The notes under the pieces: generated by a model | Seen by the model: the letters and a program-made list of their open reading frames with translations, nothing else | What the model was told of the DNA's origin: nothing | Databases searched by the model: none | Part shown: piece by piece, positions 22,323-34,069 of the stretch | How the letters are laid out: each line of letters begins with the position of its first letter | Numbering within the stretch: the stretch's first letter is position 1 | Made by a program: the position numbers and the translations under genes | Origin: Rhodobacterales bacterium | GTDB lineage: Bacteria; Pseudomonadota; Alphaproteobacteria; Rhodobacterales; Rhodobacteraceae | DNA: 36,130 nucleotides | NCBI GenBank assembly: GCA_015654855.1 | Contig: JAATGA010000317.1 | Coordinates: 1 to 36,130 of the forward strand | Reading direction: 5' to 3'

Positions 22323-24413
22323 ATGTCCGCCCATCTCTCGCAAAGCCGCGTGTCCAGTGACCCGCTTCTGCAACCGTTCCAACTGAAACACCTGACGCTC
22401 AGGAACCGGATCCTGACCACCAGCCACGAGCCGGCCTATACCGAGGACGGGATGCCGAAGGACCGTTACCGGCTCTATCACCTGGAAAGGGCGAAGGCCG
22501 GGGTGGCGATGGTGATGACGGCCGGTTCCGCCTCGGTCAGCCGCGACAGCCCGCCCGCCTTCGGCAATATCTACGCTTGGAAGGATGAGGTCGTGGGCTG
22601 GATGAAGCGCCTGGCCGACGACTGTCACGAGGCGGGTGCTGCGGTGATGATCCAGCTGACGCATCTGGGCTATCGCACGCGGTGGGACAAGGCCGACTGG
22701 CTGCCGATGCTGGGCGCGGGTCCGGCGCGTGAGCCCGCTCACCGCCATATGCCCAAGGTGATCGAGGATTGGGACATCGACCGCGTGATCGGCAATTTCG
22801 CCGATGCGGCCGAACGGATGCAGGCCGCCGGCCTCGACGGAGTGGAGCTGGAGGTCTACGGCCACCTGCTCGACCAGATGTTCAGCCCGCTGACCAACCG
22901 GCTCGACGCACCCTGGGGCGGCAATTTCGACAACCGCATCCGCTTTGTGATGGAAGTGATGGATGCCTGCCGTAAGCGGGTGGGGCCAGATTTCCTGGTC
23001 GGGATGCGCTATGTCGCCGATGAAATCCAGCCGGGCGGGATCAGCGCCGATGATGGGGTCGAAATGGCCCGGCGCTTTCGCGACGCGGGTTATATCGACT
23101 TCGTGAACGTGATTCGGGGGCGGATCCACACCGATCCGGCGATGACCGACATCATCCCGGTCCAAGGGATGAAATCGGCGCCCCACCTCGATTTCGCCGG
23201 CCGGATCCGCGCGGAACTGGGGATGCCGACCTTCCACGCCAGCCGCATCCCGGATGTTCCGACGGCACGTCATGCCGTGGCCTCGGGCGCACTGGATATG
23301 GTCGGGATGACGCGGGCGCATATGGCCGATCCGCATATCGTGCAGAAGATCGCCGAGGGCCGCGAGGACGAGATCCGGCCTTGTGTCGGGGCGACCTATT
23401 GCCTCGACCGGATCTACCTCGGCTCGATGGCGCTGTGCATCCACAATGCCAGCACCGGGCGCGAGGCGGAACAGCCGCACCGGATCGCGAAGGCCGATAC
23501 CCGCAAGACGGTGGTCGTCGTCGGCGCGGGCCCGGCAGGGCTGGAGGCTGCGCGGGTCGCGGCTGAACGCGGCCACCGCGTCGTGGTCTTCGAGGCGGCG
23601 GATCAGCCCGGCGGCCAGATACGCCTGATCGCCCGCACCAGGCGCCGGTCCGAGATGATCGGCATCGTCGACTGGCGCATGGCGCAATGCGAGGCCCTGG
23701 GGGTCGAATTTCGCTTCAATACCTGGGCCGAGGCTTCGGACGTTCTGGCCGAGAAGCCCGATGCGGTGATCGTCGCTACCGGCGGCCTGCCGCAGACGGA
23801 GATCCTGTCGGCGGGCAACGATCTGGTGGTCTCGACCTGGGACATCCTGTCGGGCGATGCGAAACCGGGGCAGAACGTGCTGATCTTCGACGATTCAGGC
23901 GATCACGGCGCGCTTCAGGCCGCGCAACTGCTGGCCGAGGCGGGGGCGACGGTCGAGATCATGACGCCCGACCGCACCTTCTCGCCCGAGGTTATGGGGA
24001 TGAACCTGGTGCCCTACATGCGCGCGCTTCAGGACAAGCCCGTCACCTTCACCGTTACCTACCGGCTGGAGGCGGTGGAACGCGACGGCAATCTGCTGAA
24101 GGCCAAGGTCGGCAGCGATTACGTCCAGCTTGACCCCGCGACGCGCGAAGGCTTCGACGTGGCCCGGGAGCGGCGCGTCGACCAGGTGGTGGTCAATGCC
24201 GGGACCCTGCCGCTCGACGACATCTATTTCGAATTGAAACCGCTGTCGGAAAACCTTGGTGCCGTGGATTATGAGGCCCTGGTCGAGGGGCGGGCTCAGA
24301 CCGGCGGCAAGGGGCCTGAGGGCTTTCGCCTGTACAGGATCGGCGATGCGGTCGAGGCGCGGAATATCCATGCCGCGATCTATGACGCGCTGCGACTGGT
24401 GCGGCAGATCTGA
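22323..24413 (+). CDS. NADH:flavin oxidoreductase, N-methylproline/dimethylglycine demethylase-like
   Basis: Predicted flavin-dependent demethylase of the trimethylamine dehydrogenase family, 696 residues. Residues 15-370 form the Old-Yellow-Enzyme FMN barrel. Residues about 395-690 form FAD/NAD domains with VVVVGAGPAGLEAARVAAERG. The iron-sulfur site reads C354-VGATY-C360, then C372: one of the four Cys expected at a TMADH-type cluster (position 357) is Ala. This may be a trait of the DgcA/HpbA branch rather than a defect. It is divergent from a liv-type importer and upstream of glycerate kinase and flavin reductase. Start ATG at 22323, with GGAG 10 bases upstream. The exact substrate is inferred. 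Confidence 0.8.
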   Translation: MSAHLSQSRVSSDPLLQPFQLKHLTLRNRILTTSHEPAYTEDGMPKDRYRLYHLERAKAGVAMVMTAGSASVSRDSPPAFGNIYAWKDEVVGWMKRLADDCHEAGAAVMIQLTHLGYRTRWDKADWLPMLGAGPAREPAHRHMPKVIEDWDIDRVIGNFADAAERMQAAGLDGVELEVYGHLLDQMFSPLTNRLDAPWGGNFDNRIRFVMEVMDACRKRVGPDFLVGMRYVADEIQPGGISADDGVEMARRFRDAGYIDFVNVIRGRIHTDPAMTDIIPVQGMKSAPHLDFAGRIRAELGMPTFHASRIPDVPTARHAVASGALDMVGMTRAHMADPHIVQKIAEGREDEIRPCVGATYCLDRIYLGSMALCIHNASTGREAEQPHRIAKADTRKTVVVVGAGPAGLEAARVAAERGHRVVVFEAADQPGGQIRLIARTRRRSEMIGIVDWRMAQCEALGVEFRFNTWAEASDVLAEKPDAVIVATGGLPQTEILSAGNDLVVSTWDILSGDAKPGQNVLIFDDSGDHGALQAAQLLAEAGATVEIMTPDRTFSPEVMGMNLVPYMRALQDKPVTFTVTYRLEAVERDGNLLKAKVGSDYVQLDPATREGFDVARERRVDQVVVNAGTLPLDDIYFELKPLSENLGAVDYEALVEGRAQTGGKGPEGFRLYRIGDAVEARNIHAAIYDALRLVRQI

Positions 24414-24434
24414 GGGCACCGCCTGCCGCACAAC

Positions 24435-24460
24435 CGCCGATTTTCATTGAAATCGGCGGC
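24435..24460 (+). terminator. Stem-loop after the demethylase gene
   Basis: CCGCCGATTT and AAATCGGCGG form a perfect 10-bp stem with a 6-base loop, 21 bases after the stop codon. No T tract follows, so it may be a partial terminator or an mRNA 3' stabiliser before the glycerate kinase gene. Confidence 0.5.
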
Positions 24461-24560
24461 GGCCCCGGTCCAGGGTCACGCCTGTCGGGCGGCACCCCTC
24501 CTCCCCCGCGCCCGATCAGGCGCGGACGGGGACCCGCCGCCCGTAAGGGAGCGAGAGAAT

Positions 24561-25835
24561 ATGGACAGGGATTTCGAGCCGAAGGCCTTTCTGGCCGAGG
24601 TTTTCGCGGCGGCGGTAAAGGCGGCCGATCCGCTGGCGGCAATCCGGGCGCATCTGCCCGACCGACCGCGCGGACGCACCGTGGTCGTCGGCGCGGGCAA
24701 GGCGGCAAGCCAGATGGCCGCCGCTTTCGAGGCGGTCTGGGACGGACCCGTGGCCGGCGCGGTGGTGGCGCAGCACGGCCCCGTGGCCGAAACCCGGGCA
24801 ATCGAAGTGTTGCAGGCCGCCCATCCGGTGCCCGATGCCGCAGGCCTTGCCGCTTCCGAACACCTGCTGTCGCTGGTCCGGGACCTGACGGAGGATGATC
24901 TGGTCATCGCCCTGATCTCGGGCGGGGGGTCCTCGCTGCTGCCCGCCCCGGCGGGGGCGTTGACACTCGACGACGAAATCGCGGTGAATCGGGCGCTTCT
25001 GGCCTCGGGCGCGCCGATTTCGGCGATGAACGTGGTGCGCAAGCATGTCTCGCGCATCAAGGGCGGGCGGCTGGCCCAGGCCGCGCATCCGGCGCGGGTG
25101 GTCAGCCTGATCGTCTCGGACGTGCCGGGAGATGTGGCGGCGCAGGTCGCATCAGGCCCGACGGTGCCGGATGCAAGCCGCAGGGAGGATGCGCTGCGGA
25201 TCGTCGCGCAATACCGGATGGACCTGCCGCCGGCCGTCATGGCGCACCTGAACGCACCGGAGGCGGATGCGCCCCTGCCCGATGCCCCTGGTTTTGCGCG
25301 GGATGAGGTGAAAATCGTGGCCTCCGCCCGTCTGTCGCTGGAGGCAGCCGCCGCCACATCGGCCGCCTATGGTCTGCCGGCGGTGATCCTGTCGGACGCC
25401 ATCGAGGGCGAGGCGCGCGACATCGGCCAGATGCACGCCGCCATCGCCCGCGAGGCGCGCGCCCGCGCCCGGCCCTTCGCGCCGCCGGTGCTGATCCTGT
25501 CGGGGGGCGAGACGACGGTGACGCTTGGCCGGGACGAAGGCGGGCGCGGCGGGCGGAATACCGAGTTCCTTTTGTCCCTCGCGCTGGCCATCGACGGGGT
25601 GGCGGGCATCCATGCGCTGGCCGCCGATACCGACGGGCGCGACGGGACCGAGGACAATGCCGGGGCCTTCTGCGACGGGGATACGGCGGCGGCGATCCGG
25701 GCGGCGGGCCGCGACCCGCGCGGGATGCTGCTGGCCCATGACGCCTGGGGCGCGTTTCAGGCGGCGGGCGGGCTGTTCGTCACCGGGCCGACCGGCACCA
25801 ATGTGAACGATCTGCGGGCGATCCTGCTGATCTGA
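24561..25835 (+). CDS. Glycerate 2-kinase (DUF4147/MOFRL family)
   Basis: Phosphorylates D-glycerate to 2-phosphoglycerate in the cytoplasm, 424 residues. The N-terminal DUF4147 domain shows VVGAGKAASQMA and LISGGGSSLLPAP. The C-terminal MOFRL domain shows LSGGETTVTLG and AADTDGRDGTEDNAGAF. Homologues are often mislabelled hydroxypyruvate reductase TtuD; the motifs here are those of the kinase. The ATG at 24561 follows GGGAGCGAGAG. Its placement suggests the pathway ends in a C3 acid, but it may simply be co-located. Confidence 0.88.
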   Translation: MDRDFEPKAFLAEVFAAAVKAADPLAAIRAHLPDRPRGRTVVVGAGKAASQMAAAFEAVWDGPVAGAVVAQHGPVAETRAIEVLQAAHPVPDAAGLAASEHLLSLVRDLTEDDLVIALISGGGSSLLPAPAGALTLDDEIAVNRALLASGAPISAMNVVRKHVSRIKGGRLAQAAHPARVVSLIVSDVPGDVAAQVASGPTVPDASRREDALRIVAQYRMDLPPAVMAHLNAPEADAPLPDAPGFARDEVKIVASARLSLEAAAATSAAYGLPAVILSDAIEGEARDIGQMHAAIAREARARARPFAPPVLILSGGETTVTLGRDEGGRGGRNTEFLLSLALAIDGVAGIHALAADTDGRDGTEDNAGAFCDGDTAAAIRAAGRDPRGMLLAHDAWGAFQAAGGLFVTGPTGTNVNDLRAILLI

Positions 25836-25843
25836 CGGGCAGA

Positions 25844-25867
25844 GGGGCGCAAACCGGGGCGCAAAGG
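25844..25867. repeat. Short direct repeat after the glycerate kinase gene
   Basis: Two 12-base units, GGGGCGCAAACC and GGGGCGCAAAGG, head to tail in the spacer before the flavin reductase. No function is evident. Confidence 0.7.
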
Positions 25868-25991
25868 GAAGAAACCTGTCGCCTCCGCCGGGCGATTTGA
25901 AAGGTCCGTATCGCGGCCCCTGTTGCGCCCCGGCGCGACCGGGGCCATCCTGCGCCGCATCCGCCGCCCGGAAACCCCCGGAGAGAGTTCC

Positions 25992-26522
25992 TTGTCCACC
26001 CAAGCAGAAATCCAGTTGTCGACCGCTTTTCGCGAGGCATTCCGCCATCACCCCTCGGGCGTGGCGACCATCACCGCCGATCCCGGCGACGGGCCGGTCG
26101 CGCTGACGATCAGTTCGCTGATCTCGGTCAGCGTCGCGCCGCCGACCGTGGCCTTTTCGCTGTCGTCGAAATCCTCGGCGACGCCGGCGATCCTGGCCGC
26201 GAAGACCATGGTGATCCACCTGCTGCGGCTGGCCGATCTGCCGATTGCTCGGCTGGGCGCGACCAGCGGGATCGACCGCTTCGGCCCCGGCATCGCCTGG
26301 GAGCGCCTGCCCACGGGCGAGCCGCGCTATGCCGAGGTTTCGACCTGGTTCCGGGCCAGAATCGTCGGCACCCTGCCGGTCGGGGGCGCGACGGTCGTGG
26401 TGGCCGAACTGCTGGAGGGCCATGTCGACCACGCCGCCGAAGGCGGGGCCGAGGCGCATTCGGTCGTCTATGTCGACCGGCGCTGGCACGGGCTGCGCGC
26501 GCCGGAAGACGATACGAAGTAA
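25992..26522 (+). CDS. Flavin reductase-like domain protein
   Basis: Small flavin-binding protein of the Flavin_Reduct family, 176 residues. These proteins reduce FMN or FAD with NAD(P)H, often for a partner oxygenase. Visible family features are FREAFRHHPSGVATITAD at the N-terminus, LTISSLISVSVAPPTVAFSL with the flavin-binding Ser/Thr cluster, and a C-terminal VVYVDRRWHGL. I chose a TTG at 25992 because GGAGAGAG lies just before it; a TTG at 25923 is also in frame. No partner monooxygenase is present, so the acceptor is unknown. Confidence 0.8.
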   Translation: MSTQAEIQLSTAFREAFRHHPSGVATITADPGDGPVALTISSLISVSVAPPTVAFSLSSKSSATPAILAAKTMVIHLLRLADLPIARLGATSGIDRFGPGIAWERLPTGEPRYAEVSTWFRARIVGTLPVGGATVVVAELLEGHVDHAAEGGAEAHSVVYVDRRWHGLRAPEDDTK

Positions 26523-26537
26523 GCTTCATCAGACCCG

Positions 26538-27107
26538 TCAGGCGGCGCGGCGGCGACCGGCCATTTTGGCCAGAGTGCCGTCGCGCCACATGCCCTCATG
26601 CACGCCGACCATCACGATATGCCCGGCGATCAGCGCCGCCATGACCCAGGCCAGTTCGCCATGCAGGGCGCTGCCGAGGCCTGTCGCCCATGCGACCTCT
26701 TCCGTCCGCGGGGCAAAGATGGTGAAGCCGAAGGGCGCGAAACCCCGGGTCGACCCCCAGGCCCGCAGGATCGCGACCGACGGCACGATCAGCATCAGCG
26801 CGTAAAGCGCCAGATGCCCGAGGCGTGAGGCGATGCCGATCAACCCCGCGCCATGCGCCGGCCGGTTGCCGCGATTGGCGATGGCCCAGACGAAGCGGAT
26901 CAGAACCAACACGAAAATCACCGTCCCCACCGGCTGATGGCTGCCGACGAAAAAGCCTACGAAGGGCTGGCGGCCAAAGATCAGCCGCAGCCCCATTCCC
27001 AGAAGCTGCCACAGGATCAGCGCGGCGATGGTCCAGTGCAGCAGCCGGCTGATCCGGCCATAGACGCGCGATGTATCGCGAAGGGGGATCGGGCTGGCGG
27101 TGCTCAT
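26538..27107 (-). CDS. Cytochrome b561 family protein
   Basis: Membrane-bound di-heme cytochrome, 189 residues with four hydrophobic segments. Probable heme ligands are His24 (LLHW), His57 (GSHQPVG), His149 (LHGEL) and His163 (AGHIVMVG), the pattern of the CybB/YceJ branch. Such proteins pass electrons between quinone and periplasmic partners; some relatives work as superoxide:quinone oxidoreductases. A good Shine-Dalgarno (AAGGAC) precedes the ATG. It converges on the flavin reductase gene with a 15-base gap and no visible terminator. Confidence 0.88.
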   Translation of the reverse strand: MSTASPIPLRDTSRVYGRISRLLHWTIAALILWQLLGMGLRLIFGRQPFVGFFVGSHQPVGTVIFVLVLIRFVWAIANRGNRPAHGAGLIGIASRLGHLALYALMLIVPSVAILRAWGSTRGFAPFGFTIFAPRTEEVAWATGLGSALHGELAWVMAALIAGHIVMVGVHEGMWRDGTLAKMAGRRRAA

Positions 27108-27216
27108 GGCATGTCCTTCTGGCCGGGGCGGGATGCTTTCCGTTTACGACGCCCATGCAGTCTTGCGCCATGACACGGGTCAAAAAACTTCGTGAACTTG
27201 CACCGCCGCGCAAAAG

Positions 27217-27245
27217 TTGACTATTTTTATTTGTTCGCCTAACAG
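27217..27245 (+). promoter_or_regulatory. Candidate sigma-70 promoter for the siderophore synthesis genes
   Basis: TTGACT (27217-27222), a 17-base AT-rich spacer, then TAACAG (27240-27245). It lies 65 bases before the EntE-like start. The -35 is part of AGTTGAC, which equals the left half of the RirA-type operator found at 33971, but the right half is not present. The -10 match is poor. Confidence 0.4.
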
Positions 27246-27309
27246 GCAATCGGCATTCGACGGACCGCATCGCCCGATCCGGTCCGCTCCAGGCAAGAAA
27301 GTTAAGCAA

Positions 27310-28959
27310 GTGGCCGATTCCCGGGATAATCCTGTCGCCCAGGCCCTGCCCCCCCGGCAGGTCTGGCCGGCGGAATTCGCCGCGCGCTATCGCGACAAAG
27401 GCTATTGGCGGGGCGAGACCTTCGGCGATCTGCTGCGCGCACGGGCTGCGGCGCACCCCGACCGGGTGGCGGTGATCGACGCGCAGAACCGGCTGACATA
27501 TGGCGACCTGCTCGCCAGGGCGGAACGGGCGGCGCGGGGCTTCCTCGATGCAGGTCTGGTGCCCGGTGACCGGGTGATCGTGCAGATCCCGAATATCGCG
27601 GGCTTCTTCCCGGCGGTCTTCGGCCTGTTCCTTGCCGGTCTGGTGCCGGTCTACGCCCTGCCCGCGCATCGTCAGACCGAACTGGTTCATTTCGCCACTC
27701 GCTCGGGCGCGAAGGCCCTGGTCATCGCCGACCGGCATGAGGGGTTCGATTACCGCCCTCTTGCCGCCGCCGTGCGAGCCGGGGTTCCCGCCATCACGCA
27801 GGTCTTCGTCCTGGGCGATCCGGGCGAACATCTGTCCTTCGACACGCTCGACGGCCCCGCGCGCGACCTGCCCCGGCCCGATCCGTCCTCGGTAGCCTTC
27901 TGCCAGATCTCCGGCGGCTCGACCGGGCTGTCGAAGCTGATCCCGCGCACGCATGACGACTATATCTACAGCTTCCGCGAAAGTGCGCGCATCTGCGGCT
28001 GCGGACCGGATACCGTCTACCTGACCGCTTTGCCCGTGGCCCATAATTTCCCGATGAGTTCGCCCGGAGCATTCGGGGTCCTCTGGGCCGGGGGCCGGGT
28101 GGTGATGGCACCGAACCCGGCGGCGGAAACCTGCTTTGCGCTGATCGCGAAGGAGCGGGTGACGATGTGCGGCCTCGTCCCGCCGCTGGCGCTGTTGTGG
28201 ATGCAGGCGGCACCCGGAACGAAGCACGACATCTCCTCGCTTGAGGTCTTGCAGGTCGGCGGAGCGAAGTTCATCCCCGAGGCGGCGGCGCGGGTGCGCC
28301 CGGTGCTGGGATGCACGCTGCAACAGGTCTTCGGCATGGCCGAGGGTCTGGTGAACTACACCCGGCTCGACGATCCCGAAGAGGTCATCACCGGCACACA
28401 AGGCCGCCCGATCAGCCCCGACGACGAGGTGCTGGTGCTGGACGACGACGGCCATCCGGTGCCCGAGGGCGCGCCGGGCAACCTGCTGACGCGCGGCCCC
28501 TACACCATCCGCGCCTATCACAACGAGCCGGGGGCCAATGCCCGCAGCTTCACCCCCGACGGGTTCTACCGCACCGGCGACATCGTGAAGCGTCTTCCCT
28601 CCGGCCATCTGGTCGTGCAGGGCCGCGCGGGCGATCACATCAACCGCGCGGGCGAGAAGATTTCCGCCGAAGAGATCGAGGATCACCTGCTGGCGCATCC
28701 GAATGTCTTCGATGCCGCCGTGGTCTCGATCCCCGACCCGTTCCTTGGCGAGCGGATCTGCGCCTTCGTCATCCCCCAGGGCGAAAGGCCGAAGATCCCG
28801 GCGCTGAAGGCTTTCGTGCGCGGCCGCGGCATCGCCGAGTTCAAGGTGCCCGACCAGATCGTCTTTGCCGAGGCGTTCGAGACCACCGCCGTCGGCAAGA
28901 TCAGCCGCAAAGCCCTGCGCGCATCCTTGCGCGAAAAGTTCCTGAAGGAGGCGACATGA
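27310..28959 (+). CDS. entE: 2,3-dihydroxybenzoate-AMP ligase (EntE-like)
   Basis: Activates an aryl acid with ATP and loads it on the aryl carrier protein, 549 residues (EntE is about 536). The A3 motif SGGSTGLSK is at 201-209 and YRTGD near 421. The pocket segment AHNFPMSS (244-251) aligns with the EntE region holding Asn235 and Ser240. Asn246 and Ser251 are conserved here, and Ser rather than Cys at this place favours dihydroxybenzoate over salicylate. I chose a GTG start at 27310; an upstream TTG would lie in the promoter. It overlaps the carrier protein gene by 4 bases (ATGA). Confidence 0.9.
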   Translation: MADSRDNPVAQALPPRQVWPAEFAARYRDKGYWRGETFGDLLRARAAAHPDRVAVIDAQNRLTYGDLLARAERAARGFLDAGLVPGDRVIVQIPNIAGFFPAVFGLFLAGLVPVYALPAHRQTELVHFATRSGAKALVIADRHEGFDYRPLAAAVRAGVPAITQVFVLGDPGEHLSFDTLDGPARDLPRPDPSSVAFCQISGGSTGLSKLIPRTHDDYIYSFRESARICGCGPDTVYLTALPVAHNFPMSSPGAFGVLWAGGRVVMAPNPAAETCFALIAKERVTMCGLVPPLALLWMQAAPGTKHDISSLEVLQVGGAKFIPEAAARVRPVLGCTLQQVFGMAEGLVNYTRLDDPEEVITGTQGRPISPDDEVLVLDDDGHPVPEGAPGNLLTRGPYTIRAYHNEPGANARSFTPDGFYRTGDIVKRLPSGHLVVQGRAGDHINRAGEKISAEEIEDHLLAHPNVFDAAVVSIPDPFLGERICAFVIPQGERPKIPALKAFVRGRGIAEFKVPDQIVFAEAFETTAVGKISRKALRASLREKFLKEAT

Positions 28960-29207
28960 GCCTGACGCTTGACCGGATGCGCGGCGATATCGCGAAGCTG
29001 ATCTACCTCGACCCCGAGGATATCGGCGACGACGACAACCTCGCCGATCTGGGCCTCGATTCCATGCGGCTGATGAGCCCGGTGCTGCAATGGGAACAGG
29101 GCGGGCTGAAAGCCGATTTCGGCACCTTCGCCGAGTTCTACACCTTGGGCGAATGGTGGCGCGCGGTCGAACGCATCCAGTCGCGCACCGCCATCGCGCA
29201 GCCCTGA
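28956..29207 (+). CDS. Free-standing aryl carrier protein
   Basis: An 83-residue carrier protein that would hold the activated dihydroxybenzoate on a phosphopantetheine arm attached to Ser36 in the motif LGLDSMRLM. The C-terminal helix region (FAEFYTLGEWWRAVE) resembles the carrier part of EntB/VibB. Unlike EntB it has no isochorismatase domain, so isochorismate hydrolysis must be done by another protein. It lies between the ligase (4-base overlap) and the synthetase (15-base gap). Confidence 0.9.
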   Translation: MSLTLDRMRGDIAKLIYLDPEDIGDDDNLADLGLDSMRLMSPVLQWEQGGLKADFGTFAEFYTLGEWWRAVERIQSRTAIAQP

Positions 29208-29222
29208 CATCGCAGCCCTGAA

Positions 29223-33086
<3,864 letters not shown>

Positions 33087-33095
33087 CCCCCGTCG

Positions 33096-33929
33096 CTATC
33101 CGGCGGCGAAGGGCAGGGCCAGCGGCAACGAGCCGGCGATGGTCTGGATATGCGCATGGTCCTTCAGCACATGCACCTGCGGGGCAAGGCCGGGATGCGC
33201 GCGCAGGCCGGCGATGAAATTCATCGTCGCGAGCGCCGGCCCGTCCGGCACCGGCCCCTCGACGCCCGAACGCTTTTCCTTGTCGCCAAGCGCCACAAGC
33301 AGCGGCGGCGCGACAGCGGAAACTCCGGCTCCGGCAGCTATGCGACGGATCAGCGCCTCGTCCCACCAGATCGAGGGACTGATCGCCGCATAGCGGTTGA
33401 AGGCCCCCGGCCGTGACAGCAGGGCATAGAGCGTGAACAGCCCGCCGAAGGAATGGCCCCACAGCGTGCGGCGTGCCGGATCGACCGGCAGCCCGGTTTC
33501 CGCAGCCTCGCGCAAAGGCCCCGTCAGCCGGTCGAGGAACTGTGCCCCGCCGCCGGCCATCCGCCCCTCATGCACATGATCGGGGCGAATGCCGTCGCCA
33601 GGCCCCTCGGGTGCGGTGAAATCGAGCGTCCGACGTTCGCGCGCGAACTGGCGGTCGGTGTCATAGCCGACGCCCACCAGCATCAGCCCCGGCACCAGCG
33701 CCAGATGCGCCACCGTCAGAAAGTCGAAGGCCGCGTTGCCGTCCAGCAGATACAGCACCGGCCAGCCTTCGGCCGGCGGCAGCGATTTCGGCACCGCCCG
33801 GAACAGCCGGTGCCCGGGTCCCGTCGCCACCCGCAGCACATCCAGCCGGTGCGTCGGCGGGTCGGACGACAGGATGTCCAGCGCCGCCTCTTTCCGCGCG
33901 TGATCCGGGCCGGCCTTGCCGTGCATCAT
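33096..33929 (-). CDS. IroE/Fes/BesA-like siderophore esterase
   Basis: Alpha/beta hydrolase of the putative esterase (D) family, 277 residues, likely to cleave the ester bonds of the catecholate siderophore to release iron or linearise the molecule. The nucleophile elbow is WGHSFGG with Ser160; YLLDGNAAFDF (60-70) precedes it and a C-terminal HAH carries the likely catalytic His. There is no clear signal peptide, so a cytoplasmic, Fes-like place of action is more likely. I chose the ATG at 33929 because AAGAGG is 9 bases upstream; an ATG at 33938 directly abuts that site. It converges on the synthetase gene with a 9-base gap. Confidence 0.85.
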   Translation of the reverse strand: MMHGKAGPDHARKEAALDILSSDPPTHRLDVLRVATGPGHRLFRAVPKSLPPAEGWPVLYLLDGNAAFDFLTVAHLALVPGLMLVGVGYDTDRQFARERRTLDFTAPEGPGDGIRPDHVHEGRMAGGGAQFLDRLTGPLREAAETGLPVDPARRTLWGHSFGGLFTLYALLSRPGAFNRYAAISPSIWWDEALIRRIAAGAGVSAVAPPLLVALGDKEKRSGVEGPVPDGPALATMNFIAGLRAHPGLAPQVHVLKDHAHIQTIAGSLPLALPFAAG

Positions 33930-33970
33930 TGCTTGCATCCTCTTTGTCGCGCCCGCTCGCGCGGGTTTTA

Positions 33971-33989
33971 GTTGACAAGGATAGTCAAC
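33971..33989. promoter_or_regulatory. RirA-type iron-responsive operator
   Basis: GTTGAC-AAGGATA-GTCAAC is a perfect 6-7-6 dyad and contains TGA-N9-TCA, the core of the iron-responsive operator bound by RirA in alphaproteobacteria. It lies between the divergent esterase and beta-propeller genes, about 40 and 80 bases from their starts. On the minus strand TATAAT (33997-33992) lies next to it and on the plus strand TATACT (33992-33997), so binding would block both promoters. This predicts derepression under iron limitation. Confidence 0.7.
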
Positions 33990-34069
33990 ATTATACTTCT
34001 GCGGCCGAACCAAGCCAGACTGCGCATCGCCTGTCGAGCCATTCCGTTTTCTCAGGCAAGGAGCCTCAA

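Noticed and set aside
27171-27182. Dyad TGAC-ACGG-GTCA before the cytochrome b561 gene as an iron-responsive operator
   Set aside because: The spacing between TGA and TCA is 6 instead of 9 bases, so it does not fit the RirA motif; no other regulator is suggested.
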